DNA of 64,000 bases from contig JAVTVY010033874.1 in NCBI GenBank assembly GCA_036873755.1, positions 62,001 to 126,000 of the forward strand, given 5' to 3'. The position numbers and the translations under genes were made by a program. Under the pieces are notes generated by a model. The model was not told the origin of the DNA. It searched no databases and saw only the letters and a list, made by a program, of their open reading frames with translations. This DNA is from Hanleya hanleyi. Lineage: Eukaryota; Mollusca; Polyplacophora; Lepidopleurida; Hanleyidae. Below are positions 47,762-58,487 of the stretch, in pieces. How positions within the stretch are numbered: position 1 is the first letter of the stretch; each line of letters begins with the position of its first letter.

Positions 47762-50700
47762 TTTCATATTTTCTTGGGGAACCAGTTGCACATTACCGTG
47801 ATTAAACAACAGGTAACCTGTAACATGTGCTTCAGGGTTAAATAACAGATTAATTCAAAATACTGTGGTAAACCAAAGAGGGTCTCCTACAAATGGAATT
47901 TGGGAACCTCCAGGACAGGCTTACAGACAACATAACAGTAAAGACATACACACAAATATTTTTTTTTAATTAATCCTATGGCTATTGTGTAAGACCACTG
48001 TATCCATTATTTCAAGAAACTCCAACAAGCCATGGCACTATTTACATAAAAGATAAAGTTTAGCATAACAAAATATTACCTTAGCATGTAAGAGTGAATT
48101 AATGCAACAAAAAATAGTGTTAGCCAAATGGTCCAAACCTAGACGTTGACGAAAGGAAGTTCGAATAAAATATCTGAAATAGTTACAGAAATATTCACGT
48201 TTTATATGACGATGATACTCGAGCAAATTGTTCATTAAAAGGATAATTTTGGTTTGCTAAACCTTACAGTCTGGGAAATAATTTGATCATTTTCTGCATA
48301 CCTATTTACCACAAGTTACAACTTTCCACCAATGAAATCACCATAGGCCTACTACTATTTCCAATTCACAAAAAAATTATGCAAATTACGTTTCCTCAAA
48401 TGACCCCTAATTGTGACACCATTTGTAAAATAATCCTTTCAATCTCTATCCGATCCTCAATGATAAATATAAAAAAAATTCAGAAAATCCACGAGATAAA
48501 AAAGATACTTTTCGATGGGTTTACCTATGCTCCCTGTTGTAGTCCATATCAGAGATGAATAAATGAAACAACAATATAGTCAGAGAATTTCCCAAGACTA
48601 GAAAGCAAGGAATCTAAGTTTGAGCAAACCAGATTAAATGTTTTGGAGATGATCATCTCCCGATTCACGTCTTTTAAATGATCATGGTGGAGCAAAAGCT
48701 AAATTGGTAGCGGGAGCACTTTACCACCCGGAAAATATTACATTCATGATTACGAGTCCTATTAATCCCGAAATACAGCTTCTCTGATGAAATCACCAAT
48801 TTCCAATTTGCGTATTAAAATAAAACGATTTAACATTACCTAAATAACTCATTTTAGTCATTAGAAAACTCAAAAGCCAAAGTTACATTAATCATGAATA
48901 TAACCACCACAAAGTTTATCCAAGATTATCATGTATATAAGTAGTATGTACTGAATTCAGTGTCCATGTACATTTTACTCGGATACAGTGATTATTTAAT
49001 TGTGAGCATAGTCAAATACTGGTCAACACTAGAGACCCAGAGTGATACTATCCTTGATTCAGTAAACAATTACAGATTTATTGACACAAGCAGATACCAG
49101 ACTATGTCAATTGGAGAACTCAATTAACATAGCTACTTAAGATTTCATACCATGTGACTTTTTACCATGTACCTGTACAAGGAAATACCGGTTATTATCT
49201 TCACAACGCAGTATAAGGCTTGGATGATCAAGTCAGCAAATGTCATAAACAATATTCATGTTCAGCTGATACATACAATGTAACTGGGAACAGAGAATTA
49301 CACGATTTAGTCAAATATCAACCAAAATACATATTATCTTACATATTATCTATCTAAAATTCTGTATAGCAAAAATAAAAATATAATAATAATAATAAAA
49401 CAAAAATAATAATAAAATAAATAACAGCTCCATCCATATCATACGTAAGTTCTTTAGCCTGGAATACACTATAGTCTGTCGGTTTTAATGAGTCCACTTT
49501 CGAGCTTCTTTAAAATCAGCAGTTAATTTCGTATAAATTGGGTAAAACAAACTAATCGCTACAAAATGAACACCATTATATAGATGCTATAGTACACTTG
49601 AAATAACTTTGTAATTATCTCCATATAAAACTCCAGTACAGTCGTTTCATGTAGCCATAATGTTCTCGTGTTTACTAGCACAAAAGTGAACATTGCCCTG
49701 ACCGGTCATAGAGGTGTGTGCGGTTTATCACTCGGCTATTTCACTGGACATGTGATATTAGCGACACTCTCACGGATCACCTGTTATGACTTTATAGAGC
49801 ATCGCTGGCCTTTGTGACAGTAGGCACGAATTCATTATGACGTCTCCCTATGTAATTGAGACCCGGTACATGAAACAACCGAACTGAACTTTCATATGGA
49901 GAAAATTACAAGGTTATTTCAAGCCTGATATATTATCGATATCATGGAGAAATTGTAGTCAGTTTGTAGAGTTCGGTTTGTTTTACACGCTGCGAAACAG
50001 AAAATTTATGCACAGTTAATTATTGATTTTTGACAAGCTCCAAAATGGACAGACTTTAATATGCAGCTTATCTCTATTCATATGGGACAATATTCAGTTT
50101 TAAGCTTTCTAGTCAGGACGAACCAGACGCTAGTAATTTTAGTTGCCAAATCGTAAACTTAGGATTAATCTAGCAATAACAAGAATGTTCCTGCTCTCCG
50201 TTTATCCTTCTAGGTCATCATACACAAATTTCACGCCAATCGAACAAGCGCAATAGAAAAATACGCCCTTAAGGTTTGCATTGATGTTTGCAAAGTTGAT
50301 GATTCATCAAAGTTGATGATGAATACAAACAACAAAACCACACTAATTTCTCAGACCTGCTCTCTTTTTATCTTTCTAGGTCACCATGCACAAATTTCAC
50401 GCAAATCGAACAAGCGCAATGGAAAAAATAAGTCAGAAAGGTTTACAATCTACAACTGATGTTTGCAAAATTGGTGATGATGATCTAGTGATACAAATAC
50501 AAATAGCAAAACGAAAATTAATCAGACCTACATGTAGCTAGATAGCAAACAAAATGTATCTAGGCAAGCTTTATCTAGACAATCTACAACGGTATCCTAG
50601 ATATGGACGTTTGACATGGCGGCGGCGAAGTAGTTTCTCGGTTATACATACGAGCAATCACTTTTTAGAAATGCTCAAATGATGAGCAAATATATATTTT

Positions 50701-50901
50701 TTTTCAGCTTGCATGCAAAAAACCGCAAAAGTAACCATATCACGACAAAAATTGCTACGCATCAATTTCGGATGAGGTTTACTAAAAAAAGGAACTGATA
50801 TCAAAGATTTTACTATGATGAATTTTATACTTGACATTTTATTTTGAGTTATGTCCCTAATATATATTAGTAGCACGTATCTAATATGTATATGTATATA
50901 A
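47762..50901. repeat. Segment A, unit 4, right part
   Basis: It starts TTCATATTTTCTTGGGGAACC, matching 60769 onward and 17512 onward. No gene. At 50205-50525 a stretch is duplicated with about 167-bp spacing (AAATTTCACGC at 50226 and 50393). It ends near 50901, where it joins the zinc-finger tail directly: the 3' flank present in the other units is deleted. Confidence 0.72.
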
Positions 50902-52122
50902 TCTAACGATAGAACTATTCCGATTTGATCTGTAATCACACAGAGAACACTCAAATGGCTTCATACCAGTGTGTGTTCTCATATGATTAACGAGACTACT
51001 ACTATTTCAAGTGGTTCTATAATTTCAGAGAGATCACTTAACCCTACCTGCCCTGGGGGGGGGGGGGGGAAAGTGCCCCCACTAGTGAACTTTTCTCTGC
51101 TGCTCCGAAATGACAAAACCGAGGAGGCTGAAACTTGGTGACTTTTAAGCTTATCTTATTGGGGTCATTTTGAGTCTATTTTCATACACCCCCGGGTGGA
51201 GGATCATGGGTAAATTCAAAATGGCGGCCATGTGGTATCCGCGAAAGTCGTGTTTTTCATCTTTTCGGTCCATTTCTTCACATTTTCCTTGCCTAAAAGT
51301 CCTTGAAAGTATATTATTTATGCAAAACTAATTATTCTCTACTTTATAAGATTTTTTTCGAGAGAAAAATCTGAAAAATAAAAATTTAAAAAAATCGACT
51401 CCAAAAAGGCCGAAAAATGGCTTCCGAGAAGATGACCTCACTGTGACGTCATCATGGCGGCCATCTTGGATTTTTTTTATATTTTCCGGTAGAGCTTGAA
51501 CCCAAGATATTGTGTGGTAAGTTTCAGCGCTCTAGCCTTAGTGGTAGAGAAAATATATAGGGGGGCACTTTCCGCCCCCCCCCAGGCTGCGACACACCCC
51601 AAATCGCCCAGGCCAGGTAGGGTTAAAGGGCTTTTCACCAGTATGAGCTAGCATGTGCGAAACAAGATTACTGCAACTTGGAGTTCTATAATCACATACA
51701 GAACACTTGAAAGGCTTTTTACCAGTGTGTGTTCTCATATGTCCAACAAGACTGCTGTTACTGACAGATCTATAATCACACATAGAACACCTAAAAGGCA
51801 TTTCACCAGCGCGTGTTCTCATATGTCTAACAATATTGCTGTTACTGACAGATCTATAATCACACATAGAACACCTAAAAGGCTTTACACCAGTGTGTGT
51901 TCTCATATGTGTAACAAGATTGCTGTTACGGACAGATCTATAATCACACATAGAACAGCTAAAAGGCTTTTCACCAGTGTGTGTTCTCATATGTGTAACA
52001 AGACTGCTGTTGCAGATAGATCTATATTCACACATAGAACACCTAAAAGGCTTTTCACCAGTGTGTGTTCTCATATGTCTAACAAGATCGCTGTTACAGA
52101 CAGATCTATAATCACACATAGA
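50902..52122 (-). pseudogene. ZF3, fingers after a premature stop
   Basis: Six further finger repeats continue in the same frame after the TGA at 52123-52125 (one with its last His replaced by Arg) down to 51627. There a 581-bp element interrupts the array. Beyond it, 50902-51041 still encodes part of the old tail fingers. Before these changes the array held at least 18 fingers. Confidence 0.82.
51042..51622. mobile_element. 581-bp TTAA-type element in the ZF3 array
   Basis: TTAA is present on both sides (51038-51041, 51623-51626). Ends are CCCTACCTG and CAGGTAGGG, and the inverted repeat continues in GC-rich sequence with a run of 15 G at 51055-51069. ZF2 shows the undisturbed site. TTAA duplication is seen in piggyBac and Kolobok groups; no transposase is encoded to decide. 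Relics of the same family (GGGTAAATTCAAGATG...) are part of segment A in all units. Confidence 0.9.
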
Positions 52123-53445
52123 TCAGCTAAAATGTTTTTCACCAGTGTGTGTTCTCATATGTTTAACAAGATCGCTGTTACGGATAGATCTATAATCACA
52201 CATAGAACACCTAAAAGGCTTTTCACCAGTGTGTGTTCTCATATGTCTAACAAGATCGCTGTTACAGACAGATCTATAATCACACACAGAACAGCTAAAA
52301 GGCTTTACACCAGTGTGTGTTCTCATATGTGTAACAAGTTCGCTGTTACGGATAGATCTATACTCACACATAGAACACCTAAAAGGCTTTTCACCAGTGT
52401 GAGTTCTCATATGTCTAACAAGATCGCTGTTACGGATAGATCTATACTCACACATAGAACACCTAAAAGGCTTTTCACCAGTGTGTGTTCTCATATGTGC
52501 AACAAGATTGCTGTTGAGGACAAATCTATAATCACACATAGAACACCTAAAAGGCTTTTCACCAGTGTGTGTTCGCATATGTGTAACAAGATCGCTGTTA
52601 CGGATAGATCTATAATCACACATAGAACAACTAAAAGGCTTTTCACCAGTGTGTGTTCTCATATGTGTAACAAGTTCGCTGTTACGGATAGATCTATACT
52701 CACACATAGAACACCTAAAAGGCTTTTCACCAGTGTGCGTTCTCATATGTCTAACAAGATCGCTGTTACAGATAGATCTATAATCACACAAAGAACAGCT
52801 AAAATGCTTTTCATCAGTGTGTGTTCTCATATGTGCAACAAGATTGCTGTTGTGGACAGATCTATAATCACACATAGAACACCTAAAAGGCTTTTCACCA
52901 GTGTGTGTTCTCATATGTCTAACAAGATCGCCGTTACGGATAGATCTATAATCACACATAGAACACCTAAAAGGCTTTTCACCAGTGTGTGTTCTCATAT
53001 GTGCAACAAGGTCGCGGTTACGGATAGATCTATACTCACACATAGAACACCTAAAAGGCTTTTCACCAGTGTGTGTTCTCATATGTGTAACAAGTTTGCT
53101 GTTGTGGACAGATCTATAATCACAGAGAGTACACCTAAATGGTTTTTCATCGACGATTTTTCTCGCACGATTATCAGGAGTGGGCTCGCTAGTGCTCCCG
53201 TATTTGTAGTATGCTTTTTCTCCAGTAGGGCAATATGCATATGTCACGTCGACGTGTGTGCCAGGGCAGTGTTTTTCGACAGGCAGTGGACTCTTCAATT
53301 TTTCCCCAGTAATATCTTGGTCGACTGTGAAAGTCTTTCCCTCCGCTTGGCGTCGATACAAGGCAACAGGAACTGGTGGCTTCAGGTTGCTTATATCTGG
53401 AAAAGGACACTTTATCTCGTCACCTTCAAATTTGACACTTTCTAC
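52123..53445 (-). CDS. ZF3, exon 2: C2H2 zinc-finger array
   Basis: The acceptor TTTTTAG ends at 53446; the frame opens VESVKFEG and joins exon 1 in phase 0. After a linker of about 95 residues there are twelve intact C2H2 fingers with HTGEKPF-type linkers. The frame ends at a TGA at 52123-52125 that replaces the first zinc-binding Cys of finger 13; the frame stays open on the far side. The predicted product with exon 1 is about 585 residues. Finger backbones are near identical, and variation sits at helix positions -1 (R, H, C, L), +3 (D, E, N, K) and +6 (T, A, R, K). Likely nuclear DNA-binding; target unknown. Confidence 0.86.
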   Translation of the reverse strand, partial: VESVKFEGDEIKCPFPDISNLKPPVPVALYRRQAEGKTFTVDQDITGEKLKSPLPVEKHCPGTHVDVTYAYCPTGEKAYYKYGSTSEPTPDNRARKIVDEKPFRCTLCDYRSVHNSKLVTHMRTHTGEKPFRCSMCEYRSIRNRDLVAHMRTHTGEKPFRCSMCDYRSIRNGDLVRHMRTHTGEKPFRCSMCDYRSVHNSNLVAHMRTHTDEKHFSCSLCDYRSICNSDLVRHMRTHTGEKPFRCSMCEYRSIRNSELVTHMRTHTGEKPFSCSMCDYRSIRNSDLVTHMRTHTGEKPFRCSMCDYRFVLNSNLVAHMRTHTGEKPFRCSMCEYRSIRNSDLVRHMRTHTGEKPFRCSMCEYRSIRNSELVTHMRTHTGVKPFSCSVCDYRSVCNSDLVRHMRTHTGEKPFRCSMCDYRSIRNSDLVKHMRTHTGEKHFS

Positions 53446-53810
53446 CTAAAAATAACAAACAAAAAACAATGACATCATTAAAGTTGTGATGACGGGAATT
53501 GAATGGTTACAGTCAGAGGTCAGATGAGTTAAACAATTTATAGACATGGATATGAAATACTTTTGATCTCTCTGCAAGTAATGTTTTCAAAATAAAACCA
53601 ATGAATACCTGGCAAAATCGAGTTGTATTACACTATCTCTAACCATAGAAAATTAATTGAAATATATTAAATCCTGTTATGACATAGTACGTATTGAACC
53701 AGAAGCGTCATATCCGACAATTAGTAAGCACTCGCCATCCATCGATTATTTTTGCGTCCACATTCGAAAGACCGCATTTTCTCGACCACCATGCTCATCA
53801 TTAACATCAG

Positions 53811-54085
53811 GGGTGGGAGGGAATTTGGCTTAATGTCACACTCAAGTTTGTTTCACTCATATGGTGACAGTCAGTTTGGTTGGTGGAGGAAGCCGGAGTA
53901 CCCGGAGAGAACCTCCGCCCTCAGCAAGTAACTGACAAACTTTCACACATGGACCAGCTGGGTTCGAACCCTTGCCGGTTCAGCGGTGTGAGGCTAGCGG
54001 TAACCAGCGAAGCGCCTTAGACCACTCGGCCACCGAGGAACCCCCCCCCCCCCACTCCTGCAAAACAGGACACTGAGGGCCCACT
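53811..54085 (-). mobile_element. tRNA-derived SINE in the ZF3 intron
   Basis: The 12-bp duplication CATTAACATCAG is at 53799-53810 and 54086-54097. On the minus strand the element starts near 54085, has 13 G (54041-54053), then a tRNA-like head with A box TGGCCGAGTGG (54022-54032) and B box GGTTCGAACC (53961-53970). The spacing and a long variable arm suggest a Ser/Leu-type origin. Beyond it, GGAGAACCTCCGCC-like phrases resemble conserved central regions known in animal SINEs. Confidence 0.85.
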
Positions 54086-54134
54086 CATTAACATCAGAAT
54101 AATTACCTATTTTGAGCTGATCAGTCAACACGAG

Positions 54135-54350
54135 CTAGCCTAGCTAATTCCGTTTAAGCCGATGAGAGGGGCGGTGTGGTTACTTCATATTTTCCGCATG
54201 AGCACTACAATAAAAGCGCGACTGAGATAGCAGGATTACGTCTTGGAATCCTCCGTATTCTACATGTAGGCTGAATGTGAGGTGCAAAGAGGGCTTTCCT
54301 GTGAAGTCATGTGACTGCTGTTTAGTCGCCAGACGTCAATTTTCCCAACC
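54135..54350 (+). mobile_element. Penelope-like 3'-end relic in the ZF3 intron
   Basis: TTCCGTTTAAGCC, CAATAAAAGCGCGACTGAG and CCTGTGAAGTCATGTGAC match the S repeats at 40508 and 47030 in the same order. Shared with ZF1 and ZF2 introns. Confidence 0.65.
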
Positions 54351-54497
54351 TCTAACATATCTCACCAACTCAAATGACATGTAGCACGTATTTAATATGT
54401 TTATGTATATAAACTAAAAGCTGCGATGTAGTAGAATATTGCATCCCAGCTGAAACACAAGAGAGAATCGGACAACAGTTTCCAGTACCCTACTCAC

Positions 54498-54932
54498 GTG
54501 ATCAAGACTCGCAGTTATTTTTCCTATCGTCGTGTTCGTGCACATGCCTATGCCGTCTGGGACACCTGTTTGCTCGAGTTTGATTCCGTCATCTGTATGT
54601 GATAGGTTCTCATGTATTGCTGCTATTTGTCTATCCACTGCTTTAACCGATGACATGGGTGTGGGATATTTCCAATCAGCGTATGGCGGTTCCTGTTTTA
54701 TATGGACATTAGTCGACTGCCGATAGCCTTGATGCTCTTCCATGACTTTATTCAAGACTGGTGTAGTAGATTCGTCTTTTGTATCTTGGCGCTTAATGGC
54801 GGAATCCGCATGGCGAACCAAATGTGAGCCCGATCCATCTTCTGGACAGTACATGAGAGGTTCAGTCTTTATTACATCAAACGATGGAAACTTTAACATA
54901 TCGCTGACGGAAGAATCTTCATCACTTTCCAT
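54498..54932 (-). CDS. ZF3, exon 1: acidic N-terminus with SUMO-type motifs
   Basis: 145 codons from ATG at 54932 (MESDEDSSVSD) to the GTGAGT donor below 54498. It aligns along its length with exon 1 of ZF2. K-x-E sites kept are IKTE, IKQE and IKLE; VKAE has become VKAV, and VKDE has become TKDE. No named N-terminal domain is visible. The intron to exon 2 is 1,052 bp, enlarged by the SINE. Confidence 0.8.
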
Positions 54933-57147
54933 GATTTATCCCACAGACGGTCTTCTCTGATGTTGGGAATCGTCTCTTTCCCGTCGATCAGGGCCACAAA
55001 TATCTTTCAAAAAGAGGAATACATTCTGATTTCACTGACAGCCAACCTGAAATTCGTTTCGGGCGAAATAATACTCATCTTTCTAAAATAATATGTTTGC
55101 TCCTTGTAAGTAAAAAAAAATATTCAAATAATTTTTGATATCAACAGAAAAATTGTCAACGTAAATAGATTTCTTTTATAATTAAAATGGAATTTGTGAT
55201 ATAAAGATTTAGGTTTACCTTGATGAAATAACAATGTGGAACAGATAATAATATGTTTACATGTACTTATTTATAGTAAAACATATTCAAAGATTTGTTT
55301 GATACCAAGAGAAGAATTTTCAACGTAAATAATTTTTTTTTTTTTTTTTATTCATATTTAAAATGGATCTTCGGATATCAAAATATAGGGGTTAGGTTGT
55401 TTTGATGCAATAAAAATGTGAAACAGATAATGTTTGCTTATTTATAGGAAAACATATTCAAATTTTTTTGTTATTATCTTTGAGTAAAAACAATAGAACA
55501 AGAATATCAAGAAGAAATTTTTTCGCATTGAGATAGAAAAACCCCATCTCAAAACGATGCTGGGTGAAAAACCTTCGATTTACTACTGTTGGTTGAAAAA
55601 AATGATCTAGATTTGTTTGTACAGGCGAATACCATCCTTTTTGTTTCTTACAAAATCTTGAAAAATCAACTTTCTGTACAAGGCAAGGAAATCAAAGGAT
55701 AGTTATTCATGTACATTTACAGGTACTATATGAATATGAAACATTGATTAGTATGATAGAAACACCGAAACGTTTTTTGTTTTTTTTCAGAATTTGAAAT
55801 GAATTCCAAAATAAAGAAAAATCAAAACAAATCATCCAATGGCAGATAAACACATATTTTGAACACTGTTTCCTCACAATTTTCTATTTATTGAATAGAC
55901 AGCGTTGAAGTACTTCAACCGACTTTTGCCGATAATGCTTTTTAGTGTCTCATCGATAATGTTTCCTAAGTTTCGCGACATCAGTATCCCCCCCCCCCCC
56001 GATCAGCAATGGATAAACATGAGGTCAGGAGTTTCACCGAAGGAATGACATCGCCAATGCTGTTGAGGCAGGGCCGACTTCTCGCCACTTACATTGATGT
56101 ATTGATATACCAGTTTTTGCTAACTTTTCTTTTCGTAACTGATCCGTGAAGTTTACGCCCACCAAAAGGGCATAACTGAGGCCGTTAAAAGTTACTCCAT
56201 GACTCCCGTCGGTCTGTAATCGCACTCAGCGATCATTTCTAGTCATGATAAATCTGTACAATGGCAGAATATGGGTTTGACTTGAGTATAATACCAGTCG
56301 TAATTATTTGGAGCGCCAAATCACATTCGCGACCTCATGACCTCTCCGAATATACGGTACCTATATTTAAGAATTTCACTAAATTATTGATCAATTTTGC
56401 TCAATAAAGACAGTTTTTGGAGAACCGGTAGCCCACATTCATTGAAGAGCCATATATTTGCGTTAGATCTATATGGCGTTAAGCATGATTCCAGAAATGT
56501 TGAGCCTGATAATTTGACACTTTTTTCGAAATTTCGACACGACAATGTTTTTGGTTTTTTTTTGCCGACTTTCAAATCTGAGCCTCATTTTCATTCTACT
56601 GAGATGCCGTGCAAACGTTACAGTAATCCTGTTTTAAAAAAAATCATGCCGTGTGATATCCCATGTGTCAACGAGGTAGATAAACAGCGTCCGTCGGAAA
56701 CAGACCTGAAAATTACACACAGTCGCCCCAAATCTCCACTATCGTAACATATGGTATCTGCGGATCAGAATGCCACCAATATTCTTAGTCACAAACACTT
56801 ACTTGCACTTTAACTGCGGCAGACAACAACATGAAGTGAGAGCTGAGAAGGCAACTGCCATGTCTATCTTCTTCTCCACTCAAACATACTGACAAAAAAG
56901 GAGATTTCTGTAAAAGCGACCCCGTCAAATTTTGCCCGTTGAACCAATTGGGTTTGAACAGTGTTTGGCACTGTCTCGTAGTTTGTAACCGTCGAATATT
57001 GTAAACGAGTTGGCCTGTTCAAAATTCCATATTTAGACCCACGGGCAAAATTGAACGGATCGCGTTAAAAAAAAAAAGACTCGTATATGAATTCAGCACG
57101 TTTGATGGGAGAAGAAGATCGACATTGCGCCTTCTCAGCTCTCACTT
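54933..57147. other. Upstream flank of ZF3
   Basis: Duplicated non-coding sequence. 54940-56050 matches 36835-37930; 56415-56660 matches 38010-38220; 56800-57140 matches 38400-38730. A run of 13 C lies at 55988-56000. No leader exon or promoter element could be fixed. Confidence 0.5.
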
Positions 57148-57580
57148 TAGATGGAGAAAACCATCCATGAATTGATGTGATATCTGACGGTCGTAATTCA
57201 TGGATGGAGCGCCAAGTCATAGTAAAACACCGAGTAGAAATCCAGCCCCCAACGCCTGACGATGGGGATGGTATTTACGCTAAAATACGGCGAAAGCATC
57301 CAAGTTTAGCAACTTACTATCTCCTCAGATCATTATCCTATCCATAAACACCGTTTATTTGGGTATTCGGCTCTGTTTTGTTGAGATAGCAGCATAAATC
57401 CACACCTGCTGTACCGTTTTCTTCCATCCGCCTCTGTTCGCTCGAAAGTTAGGCCAAAAAACATGCGCACACGATACACTTTACGTCATAGTCACGTGAC
57501 TCTCATTTGGCGACCCATCGTCATCTGCGCTTTTCCTCCACACGTGGTTTTGTAGCTGTCAGGCGCGATAGAATAATGGC
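57148..57580 (+). repeat. Left inverted arm
   Basis: 433 bp, reverse complement of 58483-58914 with only scattered differences. It ends at ATGGC (57576-57580), the same start-codon context that begins the helicase frame in the other arm; here the frame reads five more codons and stops. Confidence 0.92.
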
Positions 57581-57610
57581 AGAAGCGGCTAACTGATTAC
57601 ACGCGAGATA

Positions 57611-57820
57611 ATGAGCTGTATTAACTGCAACCAGGAATTCATTCGTAAGTCTGGCCATGGATATAGCAGGCATCCGGTAACCTCAACATTAAGGGGGTCC
57701 GATTTAACCGTGAATGAAGCACTGACAGCAGAATTTCTTAATATCAAAGCCTTCACCCCGGAGAAAGAGAAACAATTTATATGTTCCATGTGTTTCAGGA
57801 AAGTACTATGCTCACGTTGA
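57611..57820 (+). CDS. Four-Cys mini-ORF of the long-TIR element
   Basis: 69 codons from ATG at 57611. It has CINC at the N-terminus and CSMC near residue 58, a pattern that could bind one zinc ion, with GHGYSRHP between. Similar N-termini occur in uncharacterised proteins encoded by invertebrate transposable elements, but I cannot name the family. It may be only a first exon; a GT after AGGAAA near 57802 is one possible donor. It starts just inside the left arm. Confidence 0.5.
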   Translation: MSCINCNQEFIRKSGHGYSRHPVTSTLRGSDLTVNEALTAEFLNIKAFTPEKEKQFICSMCFRKVLCSR

Positions 57821-58222
57821 TTGGACATTTTTCACGGCTAAACCTACCCTCTCCTTTACCAATTGCAAAATAAAGCACAAAACGTAACAAATTGATAAAT
57901 TGTGTATTTATCATTATTGGGCATATTGATTATTTAACCACGGAAAACTAGATTTGACTGTTATCCTAAGGGATAACTGAGATACCCCCGACCTGTCTCC
58001 CCGTGTGAGTAATAATCCAATATAGTATGAAAACGATAATATAATGGTCTGGGAGTTCAGATAGCCACACATGAATGGGGCATGTTTTTTTCCTTTTCTG
58101 TGACAAATGATAGAATAAGACAAATTATCATGAAAAATACTGCTTGCTGATAATGTTACCAGCACTCACTAGGAGGAAGTAGTCTATCACGGACAGACGG
58201 ACGGACGGTCAAGCTGATTCCA

Positions 58223-58255
58223 TTATACCCCCCTAACTTCGTTGCGGGGGTATAA
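58223..58255. repeat. TATACCCCC hairpin
   Basis: TTATACCCCCC and GGGGGTATAA form a perfect stem around a loop of about 12 bases, just after GGACAGACGGACGGACGG (58190-58209). I recall this kind of pairing as common in mollusc non-coding DNA; here it may be the end of another small element nested inside. Confidence 0.7.
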
Positions 58256-58283
58256 TAAGTTATGTTTACAACTACGAACTTAC

Positions 58284-58487
58284 AAGATCCAGCAACAACG
58301 GTGGAAGAAAGAAACAGCTACTCTTCCCGTAGCCCGTAGGCAACACTGCGAATGCGTGATGACCGTTTAAAACATTACAAATGACATCGATTTGCTCCCG
58401 TTTCAAATCATATTGCAAGGGTAATGACTGTTTTAGTCTTGTGAATAGGTCAACAATGTCAGATTGTGAAAACGGCTTGCTCGCCAT
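58284..58487 (-). CDS. RecQ-type DNA helicase, first exon only
   Basis: 68 codons from ATG at 58487 (MASKPFSQ) to a good donor GTAAGT at 58283-58278. LKREQIDVI near 28-36 fits the RecQ motif 0 and AVLPTGYGKS at 47-56 is Walker A, which binds ATP. No later helicase motifs (DEAH, RecQ-C, HRDC) are present in the element, so this is the front exon of a gene whose rest was lost. The start codon is shared with the inverted arm. Probably transcribed inward from the right terminus. Confidence 0.75.
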
